NCBI RefSeq assembly: GCF_010183535.1
Contig: NC_071332.1
Location: 15,066,001 to 15,130,000 of the forward strand
Source of the DNA: Caenorhabditis remanei
Lineage: Eukaryota; Nematoda; Chromadorea; Rhabditida; Rhabditidae
Direction of reading: 5' to 3'
Length of the DNA stretch: 64,000 nucleotides
Part shown: piece by piece, positions 45,108 to 56,226 of the stretch
Layout: each line of letters begins with the position of its first letter
Numbering within the stretch: the stretch's first letter is position 1
Translations under genes and position numbers: made by a program
Notes under the pieces: generated by a model
Told to the model about the DNA's origin: nothing
The model's database searches: none
The model's input: only the letters and a program-made list of their open reading frames with translations

Positions 45108-46204
45108 TCAAAAACTTGTCAGCATACCAAGAATAGCAACAATTAAAGTGTTCCTGCGTAATGGGCTTTTATGAAAAATATTTCCAAAGCACATAACAGA
45201 AAATAAAGTGTCGCGATATGGGCGATGCACGAAAACCATGACAACTGTAGAAAATAGACCGTGAATTGTAGTGACTATTACTGCAATGTTCATAAGACCT
45301 TGATTGTAGTATTTCCATAGAATTGATACCCAGGAATATACAAATGGAATGACGAGAGTGACCAGTGGTAAACCTATTTGAATCACCAGAGCAATGAAGA
45401 ACTTCCTGTGAAGTTGATATGTTTTTCGAGACATTCGTTTTGTGTGTAGTAGGTTTGACATAGTTCGAACTATAGAACTGACAAATACGGACACTTCGAA
45501 GCAAATGAATGGGATTAGGATAATAAACATGGTCAAATGAAAAGTACCATCCGCAGTAAACACAAATACTGGACATTCATAGATATATTCGGGAAGATGA
45601 GGAAGTTTCTGGAAAAAACTGGGGTATTAAAAAAAAGTTTAAGAGTGACACCTGAAACAAATATTTTTTTGCTTTGTTTTGTTCCGGAACAAAACAGCCG
45701 AGAGAAATGGAAACTGAAACTGCTAGGAAACAATGCCCAATAAGCCATTTACGCCTCCATCGCGACCATATTGGGAATGAGCAAAGTGTGTCAAATTGAT
45801 TTTCGAATAATGCAATGATGGATACTAATACGGCTAGAACAAAAACGAGTTTTGCAAAAACTGGAAGAGATAAACTTACATGCTAAAAAGAACAATCCAA
45901 TTACAACTGCAAAAACATAATATTTCACATCAAGCAGGCGGACCCAACCAAGCGGATAACCAGCAAATTCAGGGAAGAAAATGACGGGAATAATCGCCAA
46001 ACTGATCGAATAATCAAACAAAACAATGGAAAAATGTAGACTCAATAAGTACCATTTCATAGTTTTCATTATTTCTGGAGTTCTGAACATTATCAGATAC
46101 ATTCCAAAACAATGAATCGGTATTGACACTGCACTAATGATGTGAAGTGTGAATGATAATGAGTCTGGTGATTCGAAGTAACTTATCACTTCTTCTAGAA
46201 ACAT
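45108..46204 (-). CDS. srh chemoreceptor, intact
   Basis: Exons are 46204-45880, 45833-45652 and 45608-45108, giving 335 residues. Exon 2 is 182 nt, not 191, because three codons are missing before WLIGHC; the frame is kept. It has SPDSLSFTLH, SIPIHCFGMYLIM, PEIMKTMKWYLLSLH, FENQFDTLCSF, VPEQNKAKKY, KLPHLPEYIYECPVFV, KRMSRKTYQLHRKFF, WKYYNQGLMNIAV and HRPYRDTLF. It forms a close trio with the genes at 46462-47587 and 48387-49963 (shared YNQGLMNIAVIVTT), a recent tandem expansion. Confidence 0.88.
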
Positions 46205-46461
46205 TTCACGTCAAACAACTGATATTCGAATAGAAATTCTTAAAAGCTGTCGAAAAAGTGTGTGGGCTATAATTAAATGGGTAGGTGTTGCTTGAGAGCG
46301 GAAAAATCAAATATACGGAAGTTAGTTAGCTTTGCAAGGAATTGTTTTTTGTAGTTTGATAGATTATCTTTTGGTTTTTATGATATTGTTCTGAAAACTA
46401 ACAAATCTAATTAATACATCTGAAAATTCTAAACTCAAACATTTATTTGTTTTTAATTGGG

Positions 46462-47587
46462 TCAAATACTAGTCAAATATCCATGTATAGCAACTATCAA
46501 AGGAGTTTTTCTCCCACTTTTTTGAAGATCCCTCTCGAAACAAAACACTGCCAGCAATCTGTCTCGATACGGGCGGTGCACAAGAAGCATGACTAGTGTG
46601 GAAGACAATCCGTGAATAGTTGTGACTATAACTGCGATATTCATAAGACCCTGATTGTAATATCTCCATAGAATTGATATCCAGGAATATACAAATGGAA
46701 CTATTAGTGTGATCAATGGCAGACCGGTCTGGATGACTAGAGCGATGAAAACGATTTTTTGAAGTCGATAAGATTTTCTAGACATTTTGGAAATGTTTAA
46801 AAGTTTTGATATGGTCCGGATGATTGAAATGACAAATATTGAGATCTCGATGCAAGTGAATGGGATGAGAATCAGAAACACGGTTAGGTGATAAGACCCG
46901 TCATCGGTGAAAACGAATATTGGGATCTCATAAATGTAGTCGGGTAGGCGTGGAAGTTTCTGGAACATTTTTAAATATTTTTATTTTGTTTCGACGGTTT
47001 CTAACCAGAAAAACGATTTTCCGAGCACTCGTCTGTTCTGGAACAAAGCAACCGAAAGAGATACAAGATCCAGTAGTGAGAATGCAGTGACCTATCAGCC
47101 ATGGACGTCGGAATGATCCCCATTTCGCTTTCTCAGAAAATGAACACAGTGTATAGAACTGTTTTTCAAAAATAGCTATAATGGATACAAGTACACCTGA
47201 AAACCTGATTTTGTAGATTTGAAACAAAAAAGTAGTCAACTTACATCCCATGAAAAATATTGTCAAAACTACTGGATACACATAGTAATCTTCACTGACG
47301 AGACGAAATATTCCGAGTGGATAACCAGCGAATTCAGGGAACATTATAACAGGAAGAATCATAATACTGATAGAATAGTCAAAGAGAACTGTGGAGATGT
47401 GCAGACTTGCTAGATACCACTTCACAGAATTCATGGTTTCCGGAGTTTGAAATAGTATCACATACATTCCAAAGAGGTGAATCGGGATGGAGACTACACT
47501 GATAATGTGTAGAGTAGTTGACAGAAAACGAGGCGAATCGAGAAAATCACTTTGAAAACTATGGTTCGCATTGTAGGCGGAAGACAT
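46462..47587 (-). CDS. srh chemoreceptor, intact
   Basis: Exons are 47587-47245, 47196-47006 and 46959-46462, giving 343 residues. It begins MSSAYNANHSFQSDF, a longer N-terminus than most, and has SIPIHLFGMYVIL, PETMNSVKWYLASLH, FEKQFYTLCSF, VPEQTSARKI, KLPRLPDYIYEIPIFVF, KMSRKSYRLQKIVF, WRYYNQGLMNIAV and HRPYRDRLL. Middle member of the 45-50 kb trio. The donor after exon 2 is GTTAGA, phase-correct. Only about 260 bp separates it from its downstream neighbour. Confidence 0.88.
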
Positions 47588-47866
47588 CGACTAGATTTTC
47601 TGAATAAAAAATCAAATAGAAAAATTTATGTAAAAAAATCAGAAAACGCAGAGAACAACAAAAAACAGATTACTGGGAAAGTGCACATAGATGGTGTAAT
47701 TATGTTTAGTGTCACACATAGACATTTCTCAGAAAAGATCAAAAATTCACAAATTTGCATAAGTTCATGACCGGAAGTTTTGTATGAAGTTGAGGGAGGC
47801 ATTATCTTGAATAAAAAGTTCAAACTAACAAGAACTCAACGAAAAATGAGATATTAAAGTTCAAAA

Positions 47867-47960
47867 AGATTTAAGATCCGCATCATTTTTCATCTCACTG
47901 ATTTTCTCAACATCAAATTATACGGTGAATTTTTCTACGAATAAGTCTAAAAAAAGATGT
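47867..47960 (+). repeat. direct repeat, copy 1 (about 94 bp)
   Basis: It matches 48232-48324 with few differences; both begin AGATTTAAGATCCGCATCA and end near AAAGATGT. The 270 bp between them contains no gene. The pair might be a small tandem duplication or short terminal repeats of an unrecognised element. Confidence 0.7.
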
Positions 47961-48231
47961 GCGAACCTAAAGTTCCGAGAATTAAAGTACAAGTTCGTGT
48001 TTCGCAGTCAGTTAATAATGCGGCCGCCAATCTTGTGGGTTTCACCTGGTACCTATCGGGTACGGTCTTTGCTTCTCACTTTCGAAATATCTTTTAAAGC
48101 AAGAAATAAGAAAAGGAAATACAGTAAATGAAGGAAGTTCACGTTTAAAAGAATAAAGAACACGAACATATTGAACTCTCAACTCTTAATTTACACGTAT
48201 CTCGCGTGCGTATTCAATAAATAAATAAAGA

Positions 48232-48324
48232 AGATTTAAGATCCGCATCATTTTTCATCTCACTAATTTTCTAACATCAAATTATATGGTGAATATTTCT
48301 ACGAATACGCCTAAATAAAGATGT
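48232..48324 (+). repeat. direct repeat, copy 2 (about 93 bp)
   Basis: Second copy of the 47867-47960 unit, ending about 60 bp from the stop codon of the srh pseudogene at 48387. Confidence 0.7.
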
Positions 48325-48386
48325 ATGAAGTGATCAAGTTGAACTATCAATTATTTTCAGGCATGCATGAGATGCAACATCGAAGT

Positions 48387-49963
48387 TTAGATAGTCTTTA
48401 TTTGAGAAACCTTCACAGACATTTTAAATGCATTCCTTCTCGAAGATCCCTGTGTTTTAGAAGTGGACCTTATAGAAAACGCAGAAATAAGAGCATTCCG
48501 ATATGGGCGGTGCACTAGAAGCATGACAAGGGTAGAGGATACTCCATGAACTGTTGTAACTATGACAGCGATATTCATGAGGCCTTGATTGTAGTATCTC
48601 CATATGACCGATACCCAGGAATAGGCAAATGGAACTACTAAAGTGATGAGTGGAAGTCCGGTTTGGATGACTAAAGCGATGAAGAAGACTCTCTGCATAC
48701 TGTACGTTTTTCTGGATACTTTGCTCGTTTTCAATAGTTTCGAGGTAGTTCTGACAGTGGAGATGACAAAAATGCCGATTTCCAAACAAATTGACGGGAT
48801 GAGAATCAAAAACATGGTAAGATGATAACTTCCATTCTCAGTAAACACAAAAATTGGAATCTCATACACATACAGTACTGGCCATAAAGAATGCGAAACT
48901 TGCAGTTTTTAGTTGAAAATGGTCAACTTTGTAAGTGTGACACGGCCTCCCTGATAGTCTCACAATATTCATTGTTTATGGACTATACAGATGAAGAGTA
49001 GAGCTTCATTTTTGTAGTTGACAACTTTTTTGTACGAGCATATCCTAAGAAGTTATCTATCCGCAAAGTATTTCCTTGCAATTTTTGCACTTTTTCAGTG
49101 CTAAAAGAGGAGATTTTCGAGCAATTTACATTGACGATTGATAACTTCTTAGGATGTGTCCGTACAAAGAAGTTATCAACTACAAAAATGAAGCTCTACT
49201 CTTCATCTGTATAGTCCAAAAACAATAAATATTGTGAGACTATCAGGGAGACCGTGTCACACTCACAAAGTTGACCATTTTCAACTAAAAACTGCAAGTT
49301 TCGCATTCTTTATGGCCAGTACTGTATGATGGCAAGTTAGGAAGCTTCTGGAATAGGCTTTTTGTTTGAAAAATCCATTTGTTCTTACCTGAAACACGTT
49401 CTTTCTAGCTTGAGTCTGTTCTGGAACAAAGCCACCAAAAGAAATACAGATAGCAGTTGCGAAGAAATAGTGAAACACAAGCCATGATCTTCTGAGTGAC
49501 GCCCAATGGGTCTTTCCAGTAAATGAGCAAACGGTATAGAATTGATTCTCAAATATTGCGATGATTGATACTAGGACATCTGGAAATCTTTTATATAGAA
49601 TGTAGATAGATTCTATTTGTATTACGTACAACCTATAAATACAAACTCAATAACAACCAAATAAGCATAGTAATCCGCGTTTAAAACTTTGAACAATCCT
49701 AGTGGATATCCAGCAAACTCCGGGAATAAAAGGACTGGGATTGCAAATACACTCATTGCGTAATCAAATAACACAGTCCAGATGTGTAAACTCGCTAGAT
49801 ACCATTTCAATGCTCTCATGTTGTCAGGAGTTTTAAGTAGAATTGCGTACATTCCGAAGAGATGAATTGGAATGGATAGTCCACTGACAACACGCAACGA
49901 AATTGAGAGAAAATTGGGTGATGCGAAAACTCCAACATCTGTACTGGATTTGATGAAGTTCAT
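48387..49963 (-). pseudogene. srh gene disrupted by a palindromic MITE
   Basis: Exon 1 (49963-49630, SIPIHLFGMYAIL, KTPDNMRALKWYLASLH) and exon 2 (49579-49389, FENQFYTVCSF, VPEQTQARKN) are undamaged. Exon 3 starts at 49347 with KLPNLPSY and is cut at its seventh codon by a 452 bp insertion. It continues from 48872 with YEIPIFVFTENG through KVSRKTYSMQR, WRYYNQGLMNIAV, HRPYRNALI to a stop at 48387. Host exons plus one TA sum to 1032 nt, so the pre-insertion gene was intact at 343 residues. The insert brings an in-frame TAG after about 14 codons. No other lesion exists, so the inactivation looks recent. Confidence 0.9.
48873..49324. mobile_element. perfectly palindromic MITE, Tc1/mariner type
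   Basis: A 452 bp element with ends CAGTACTGGCCATAAAGA and the exact complement, flanked by TA at 48871-48872 and 49325-49326. The two halves are almost perfect complements over their full length, far better than in the other family copies. This indicates recent movement. It has no coding capacity and depends on a transposase elsewhere. The terminal CAGT..TGGCCA motif resembles that of Tc1. Confidence 0.92.
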
Positions 49964-50226
49964 GGTATCGAGAATCCTTTTTGGGTTGCTCTTTGAGATA
50001 AAAATTGAAACATGTGTATCTAGCGAGCTGCTACAAATTGATTCATCCTTGAATGCATTTTGATTCTATGAAGATGTGTTGCTTTGAAAGGTGCATCATT
50101 GCATTTTGCATGTTTGGTGCATAAGATGATTTCTTAATAACTTTATTCACAGTTTTCAAGGTTTTCAATAGTATTCTGTTGCATTTTGCTATTTGTAGTT
50201 GAAATTTTATTTCTAAACTTCACTCA

Positions 50227-51350
50227 TCAAGTTTTAACAGGAAAGATTGTGTTTTTTGCATTGTGAGCTCCCAGTATTGTTACATTTCCCATTTTCCTTT
50301 TCTGTTTACAAAACTTTGATAATATTGCGTTCCGATAGGGACGATGCACAAATATCATAACTAATGTAGCCATTGATCCTTGTAGTGATGCACAAATAAT
50401 TGAGAAATTTGTGAAAGATTGATTGTAATATTTCCACATCACAGATATGAAAGCATATAAAAATGGAATGCAAAACATCACAAGCGGAACCGCAACTTGG
50501 ACAATCAACCCGAGAAAAAATTTCTTCTGCATTCCGAATGTTTTTTGAGACATAGCTCGGCTTCTAAGTTGTTGAAATGTGTTCCACATTAGAAATAAAA
50601 TACAGAGAGCCACTTCTCCAATAGCAAGAAGGACTAGTAGAATACTCATAAGTAAAGGGTAGAGGTAGGTATCATCATCAGCTATAGCCACTACAGATGC
50701 ATCATAGATATAGTTTGGTAGACAAGGTAGAGACTGGAAAAGTTCATAATTAGAATTCTTACTTTCACCAGAATTTCTAGTTTACCTGAAAAATCTTTTG
50801 TTTGGCCACATTTTGATCAGCTATTAGGAAACCGAATGGGGTTAACAGAACAGCAATTAAAATATAATGGGTAGCCAACCAAATATGTCTAAGCCAACTC
50901 CAAAAGCTATACCTAGCAAACACACAAATTGTGTAGAATCGATTTTCGAAAATGAAAATGATGGAAGCAATGACATCTGAAGTATTGATAATTTAAAATT
51001 CTATCTGCGTATTGCAACTCACATCCTAGAAAGAGAAGTACTATCAATGCTTGTACGACACCGGATACATTGAAAGCATGAAGAATACCCAGTGGGATTC
51101 CAGCGAACGCCGGCATCAGAACAATTGGAATAGTAAAAAAACTGACTGAATAATCGAAAAAAATCATCCAAATATGAAGATTCAACAGATACCATTTGGC
51201 ACTTTTCATTTCTTCTGGTGTCTTCCATAGGATACAATACAATCCGATAAAATGGATGGGAGTGGAGATAACAGTGACAAAATGTAGAGCCCATGTAATG
51301 AAACTTGGCGAATCAAAGTAGCTGACACTAGGCGAGCATGTTAAATTCAT
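50227..51350 (-). CDS. srh chemoreceptor, intact
   Basis: Exons are 51350-51023, 50976-50786 and 50733-50227, giving 341 residues. It begins MNLTCSPSVSYFDSPSF and has STPIHFIGLYCILWKTP, EEMKSAKWYLLNLH, FENRFYTICVF, a diverged exon 2 end (IADQNVAKQK in place of VPDQ...), SLPCLPNYIYDASVV, RAMSQKTFGMQKKFF, WKYYNQSFTNFSI and HRPYRNAIL. Loss of the Pro in the V/TPDQ motif is a small oddity. The 50-nt introns have standard borders. Confidence 0.88.
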
Positions 51351-51703
51351 TTGTGGAAAAGAAAGAAAAAAGAGAATGACCGAGAGAAGGTTGGAGTTTT
51401 ATTCGAATGAGATTAAATTCCATCTGCTTTCACTGACCTAATTCAATAATCACTGATTACATCTAACCAAGCCGTCAAGATCAGATTGTTTTTTTACTTG
51501 GACTTATGTTGAATGTCGTCAAAATTTCAAATCTGAATAACAGTTTAGATGAAAACCTCGGAAAATCTTCAGATCATCTTCTTGGTTTTTAGATCCATGT
51601 CTAAAACGATACTAAGAATTTTACATCATTCGTGTAACTCAAGCAAACAAGTCATTTTAAAGAACCAGATCAGAGTTGATTTAGTCTTCCGCTCTATTTC
51701 TAG
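51351..51703. other. spacer, divergent upstream regions
   Basis: About 350 bp that must contain the upstream sequence of both the minus-strand srh gene and the plus-strand small gene at 51704. No TATA-like box stood out. Confidence 0.4.
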
Positions 51704-52025
51704 ATGAATTTTTCCTTTTTTCTATTTCTATTCTGCAGTTTGATTTCATTTTCCATCTCTTATGATGTGAAAGACCTTCATGTTCTCCGCGACAAAGCGT
51801 TGATAAATATTGCTAGAATGGAATCAATTATGGAGCACAATTGCTGTTATATCTCCAAGTACAAGTATTTTAAGGTAAGATTTAGTATATTTTTTGTTGG
51901 TTCGAGATGAACGGCTGATAGCCACGGATACAACCGAAGGGAACTGAAAAAGGATAAATATTTAAGAAGGAATTTTTCATTTATTGCAGAGTCACCGCAT
52001 AGGAGGAAACATTGTGATGGGTTGA
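51704..52025 (+). CDS. small secreted peptide candidate, 68 residues
   Basis: Exon 1 is 51704-51874 and exon 2 is 51990-52025; the splice (AAG|GTAAGA and TTATTGCAG) is phase 0 and leads to TGA at 52023. The first 19 residues (MNFSFFLFLFCSLISFSIS) form a textbook signal peptide, with likely cleavage before YDVKDL. The mature part would be about 49 residues, hydrophilic, with a vicinal cysteine pair (HNCCYIS) and a basic stretch (KYKYFKSHR). No known peptide family was recognised. It is the only non-receptor gene seen between 41 and 61 kb. It could be a relic of a longer gene or a chance frame with a good signal sequence. Confidence 0.5.
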
Positions 52026-52232
52026 CAGATTTCTGAACATAGCTCGAAATCCAAAAGGCATTCATGCATCTCATTGCTTAGACTTCACGTGTTAGTCTTT
52101 CAGTTTTCATTCTAAAGGTTCTCAAGAATATGTGCTTATTAAAACTATTTTTTCAATGTTTTATGATTATGAGATTGTGTGAAAAAAAAATTTCAGAACA
52201 AAACGCGCCAGACAAGAATGACATTTTCATAT

Positions 52233-53328
52233 TCAATAATTTATTACAACAAAAATATCTTTTCTCTGTTGAAACTCTGTCACATTCACTCTTCCCGACT
52301 GTTTCACAAAAATAGAAGTTATTGCTTCTCGATACGGTCGATGCACAAAAATCATGACCACCGTTGAAAATGCTCCGTGAAATGAGCCAATTGTCACAGC
52401 AATGTTCATCAAAGCTTGATTATGATAGTTTGTTAATAGAGAAATCCAACCATAAAGACTTGGTACTATAATCATGATCAATGGAACTTTCATTTGTATG
52501 ATTAATGCGATGAAAGTGTTCTTCTGCATTTTGAATGTTCTTCGTGACATCCTTTTCGTTTTAAGTTGTTTTATGCTATGATAAATAATAGAGCCAGTGA
52601 AAATAAAACCTTCTGTACAATAAAACGCTATAAACGACATGCATACTATAACATGATAGGTATAGTCTTCTGCTATCACTAATATTGGAGCTTCGTAAAG
52701 GTTACGAAGCAAGCATGGTAGCCTCTGAAAATTGGTTTTGTATGATATGTTTCTTGAGTTTGAACTTACTCGAAACACGTTTTCGGGAAGATTGGTTTGA
52801 TCCGGAATAAAAAACAAGAATCCTGAATACAATATTGCCACTACAATGTAGTGTCCCGCTAACCAAACATGTCTGAACCACTTCCAAATTTCACAATTCT
52901 GAGCGCATATTGTATAGAAGCGGTTTTCAAAAACAAAGAGGATTGCCGTGCACACATCTGAAAACTTTTGTAAATAATATTTTCAAGTTATTAAACTTAC
53001 ATCCAAGTGCGATAAGAACTTCTAATCCTTGGAATTCCACTGTCACATTGAAACTATTCAGTACACCAAGAGAAATCCCTGCTAGCGCTGGAAACATTAT
53101 GTACGGAACAAATAAGATAGAAAGAGAGTAATCGAATAGAATAATCCAAATCTGCACAACCACCAGATACCATTTTATTGATCTCATTTGTTCTGGAGTC
53201 TTGACTAGTAGACAAAACATGCCAACTATATGAATTGGTGTTGAGATTACTGTACTTAAATGGAGAGCCGTCAATAAGAATTCCGGGGAATCAAGGTATC
53301 CATAATCTGTGATACAAGAAAAATTCAT
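52233..53328 (-). CDS. srh chemoreceptor, intact
   Basis: Exons are 53328-53001, 52957-52770 and 52724-52233, giving 335 residues. It begins MNFSCITDYGYLDSPEF and has STPIHIVGMFCLL, KTPEQMRSIKWYLV, FENRFYTICAQ, IPDQTNLPEN, RLPCLLRNLYEAPILVI, KRMSRRTFKMQKNTF, TNYHNQALMNIAV, HGAFSTVVMI and HRPYREAIT. Intron 2 is 45 nt, in frame and stop-free, with normal borders, so a retained-intron form would add 15 residues to a loop. Exon 2 is one codon shorter than the family's usual length. Confidence 0.9.
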
Positions 53329-54203
53329 AACTTGTGGTTAAATGTATGCATTTGTCTACTAGACATGGGATCAAGGTTCTCATAGAATTCAGAAACATCT
53401 GCTAGAGAGTCCATAGAATTTATTACTAGGAAATTAAACAAGATTGACTTCTGAGAACAAGTTTCCTGGAAGTTGTATTAAAGGAGGACTGAAGTCATAT
53501 TTTTTATTTCAGATTCTGATACTTCAGAAAATTCTTAATTAAAAAAATTCGAAAAATTAAAAAAATTCGAAAAATTCGTGTTTCTTCTTTTTTTTTACGA
53601 TGTAAATTGAAAAAAACACGAAATTTTGTTGAAAAAAGCAAGAAAACGAAAAATCAAGAAATAAAAAGAAATAATTTTGTCCGAGAGGACTACACGGGGA
53701 CAAAAAATCGCGTGGGAAAACTCTTCCACCTAGGCTCCTTTTGAGCCGGGAAAACGTGAATTTAGGGCATTTGAGCGATTTTTAGCACATGCTCCAATGA
53801 TGAAAGTTGTTCAGAATTTTCTGAAGTATCAGAATCTGAAATAAAAAAATATGACTTCAGTCCTCCTTTAGATGGAGCGAAGAATTTGTTTTTTAGAAGT
53901 TTGTAGTAGGATTTAATGATGGCTGAGAAATCACCTGTTTAACGGGAAATCCATTCTCGCAACGAAGCTGGAGAAGTGAAAACTATGTTGGATTTTTGTT
54001 TTCGAAAAAGATCAGTATCACGTTCAGTAAGTTCAAAAAACGATTTGCACTAGAAATCAGAAGAGTTGATTAGCATCAATTGGAAATTAATGATCGTACT
54101 ACTATGTGAACTTTGGTGGAAAGTACTGCACGTTGTACGTAGTAGGCTCAAAAAATATGCAGCTGATTTGAAATAACACTTTTCTCAAGGGAAACTTAAC
54201 ACA
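53329..54203. other. intergenic region between divergent srh genes, containing a palindromic repeat
   Basis: About 875 bp with the palindromic element at 53478-53870. The remaining 330 bp upstream of 54204 probably holds promoter sequence. Confidence 0.5.
53478..53870. mobile_element. palindromic MITE with TTAAAGGAGG ends
   Basis: About 393 bp with ends TTAAAGGAGGACTGAAGT and the complement. Matching inner arms include TCAGATTCTGATACTTCAG. It is homologous to 57457-57899. The ends recall the C. elegans palindromic repeat named PALTTTAAAGGA, from memory and not searched. The left inner arm has decayed into AAAAATTC repeats. Confidence 0.85.
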
Positions 54204-55329
54204 ATGAATCTTACATGTATCCCGAATGTCGGTTTTTTTGATTCTCCGGAGTTTGTTTCTCTTAGTTTACATATTGTGACAGTATTCTCTGCACCAATTC
54301 ATTTGTTTGGAGCATACTGTATTCTCATTAAAACGCCGGAGCAAATGAAATCAGTGAAATGGTACATGTTCACTTTTCATATTTGGACAGTTTTATTCGA
54401 TCTCAGTCTCAGTTTTCTTGTCATTCCCTTCATACTTGCACCAGCTGCTGCTGGATACCCATTGGGTGTTCTTCAATGGTTTGGTATTCCTACAATTGCT
54501 CAAATGTTATTAACACTCACATTTTTTGCATGTGAGTTTTAAGGCAAGTTCAACTTTAGCCCAATTTAAGTGTACTTTTTAAAGATATGAGTATTTCAAT
54601 TGTCTCACTTTTCGAAAATCGATTTTTCGTGATTTGTGAATTCCCTGGCAAAAACATCTGGGAGCATCTGCGAAAATTCTGGTTACTTGCACATTACGCA
54701 GGAGATATATTTGCTTTGATACCAGTTGCGTGGCTAGTTCCAGATCAAGAAACAGCTGTTAAAGTGGTTTATCAGGTATGAACAGAACAATAGGTTGCCG
54801 GCTCTAAACAATATTTCAGAAACTGCCATGCCTTCCAAAATATATTTATGAGGCACCAATTTTTGTGATAGCAGATGACACTACCTATCATCTTATCATT
54901 TCTTTTGTGACCACGTGCATTTGTGTGCTTCAGATATCTCTATTTTGTTTCTGTCTGGTTTGGAACATATTCAAGCAACTCAAAGCGAGAACCATGTCAC
55001 AGAGAACATTCGAGATGCAGAAAAAGTTTCTCACCGCTTTGGTCATTCAGTGTAGTGTTCCATTTTTTATTCTCATTTTTCCGCTGCTATACTTCTTGTT
55101 CTCAGTTCTAGCAAACTATTACAACCAAGCATTGGTCAACTTTGCATTTATCACCGGATCGATACATGGAGTAGTGTCGACTGGAACTATGGTGGCACTC
55201 CACAAACCGTATAGAGATACGCTGGTTTCCATGTTGTTCAAATCTACGAACAACACTGTTGAATCTTCTAGAAGAGATTTTATGAACACTTCTTTTCACA
55301 ATAATTCTTTGGTACCAATAAACAGTTGA
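54204..55329 (+). CDS. srh chemoreceptor, intact
   Basis: Exons are 54204-54531, 54585-54775 and 54820-55329, giving 342 residues. It begins MNLTCIPNVGFFDSPEF and has SAPIHLFGAYCIL, KTPEQMKSVKWYM, FENRFFVICEF, VPDQETAVKV, KLPCLPKYIYEAPIFVI, RTMSQRTFEMQKKFL, ANYYNQALVNFAF and a diverged HKPYRDTLV. It is one of only two plus-strand srh genes in the right block and is flanked by palindromic repeat copies on its upstream side. No lesion. Confidence 0.9.
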
Positions 55330-56226
55330 TTTTTAACCAGATAAAATAAAATCATCTTATTAACAAGGAGCAATTGTATTAACATTTTTCGATAAATACA
55401 TAGCTTTGAGTAACTTCACAGAGCAGAACACCAGTTTGTTAGAACATACATAAGGATAATGTAGATACAAAATTGCTATCATAGAAACAATTCCATGCAG
55501 GAAAGAGAAAATCATTACAGTATTTGTTAATTCTTGAATACGATAATTGAACAGATATTATTTCAACGCATATTCAATGTAGAGGCACATGGGAATTCAT
55601 GAAGTCAGCCGCAATAATAATACCAGGTGAACATTAATAATGAATTAACACCTGCCAATTGAATGGTTCAAACAACTATGTGTTGTAATATATTGAAATG
55701 GATCGGGAGTAAAGTTATAACTGAAAAAGTTTTGTGAGTACGCTAGCGTCTAGAATAATAGGTCAAGCAAAATTCAAGTTACAACCGGCGCTTGAATTGA
55801 TCTGATTCCTGATCTTGCTTTTTTAATGAATTTCTCATATTCAATTAACTTTTTATCACAAAAATCAGCATAATATCAGCTGCTTCATTTTGAAGAGAAC
55901 AAAATAAGGTTTTTATATATTAGTTGTTTTTGTGAAAATGCATTACAACTTGCTGACTGCTAGATCATACCTATTGGGAATGAAGCGTCTCTTGAATAAC
56001 TAAAAACTGAATGTGAGATGTTATTTGAAAATAATTTTTTTTAGTTTAAAAGAAAATATCACAGAATCCAGTTTTGTTTAAAAACCAAATACTTATTATT
56101 GGATAAGTTGTTTATTTTTGAGTGATAATCTATAGTATAATTAATACAAAATTGAAGTTTCCACGATATACCAAGTGTGAAAAAAATACGCGATTGAGAA
56201 GAAGATACAAAATTCAATAGTTCATT
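55330..56226. other. convergent spacer with an srh relic
   Basis: About 900 bp between two srh stop codons. It holds the relic at 55440-55560; the remainder is AT-rich without recognised content. Confidence 0.5.
55440..55560 (-). pseudogene. srh exon 3 relic
   Basis: The minus strand reads ELTNTVMIFSFLHGIVSM and then LHYPYVCSNKLV. This matches the srh region from the TN..V segment through HG to HxPYR, with the Arg after Tyr lost. Nothing upstream on that strand is convincing. It is the remains of a deleted minus-strand srh gene. Confidence 0.7.

Noticed and set aside
48000..48070. Possible tRNA or small RNA in a locally GC-rich stretch
   Set aside because: No cloverleaf could be drawn and no A- or B-box consensus was convincing.
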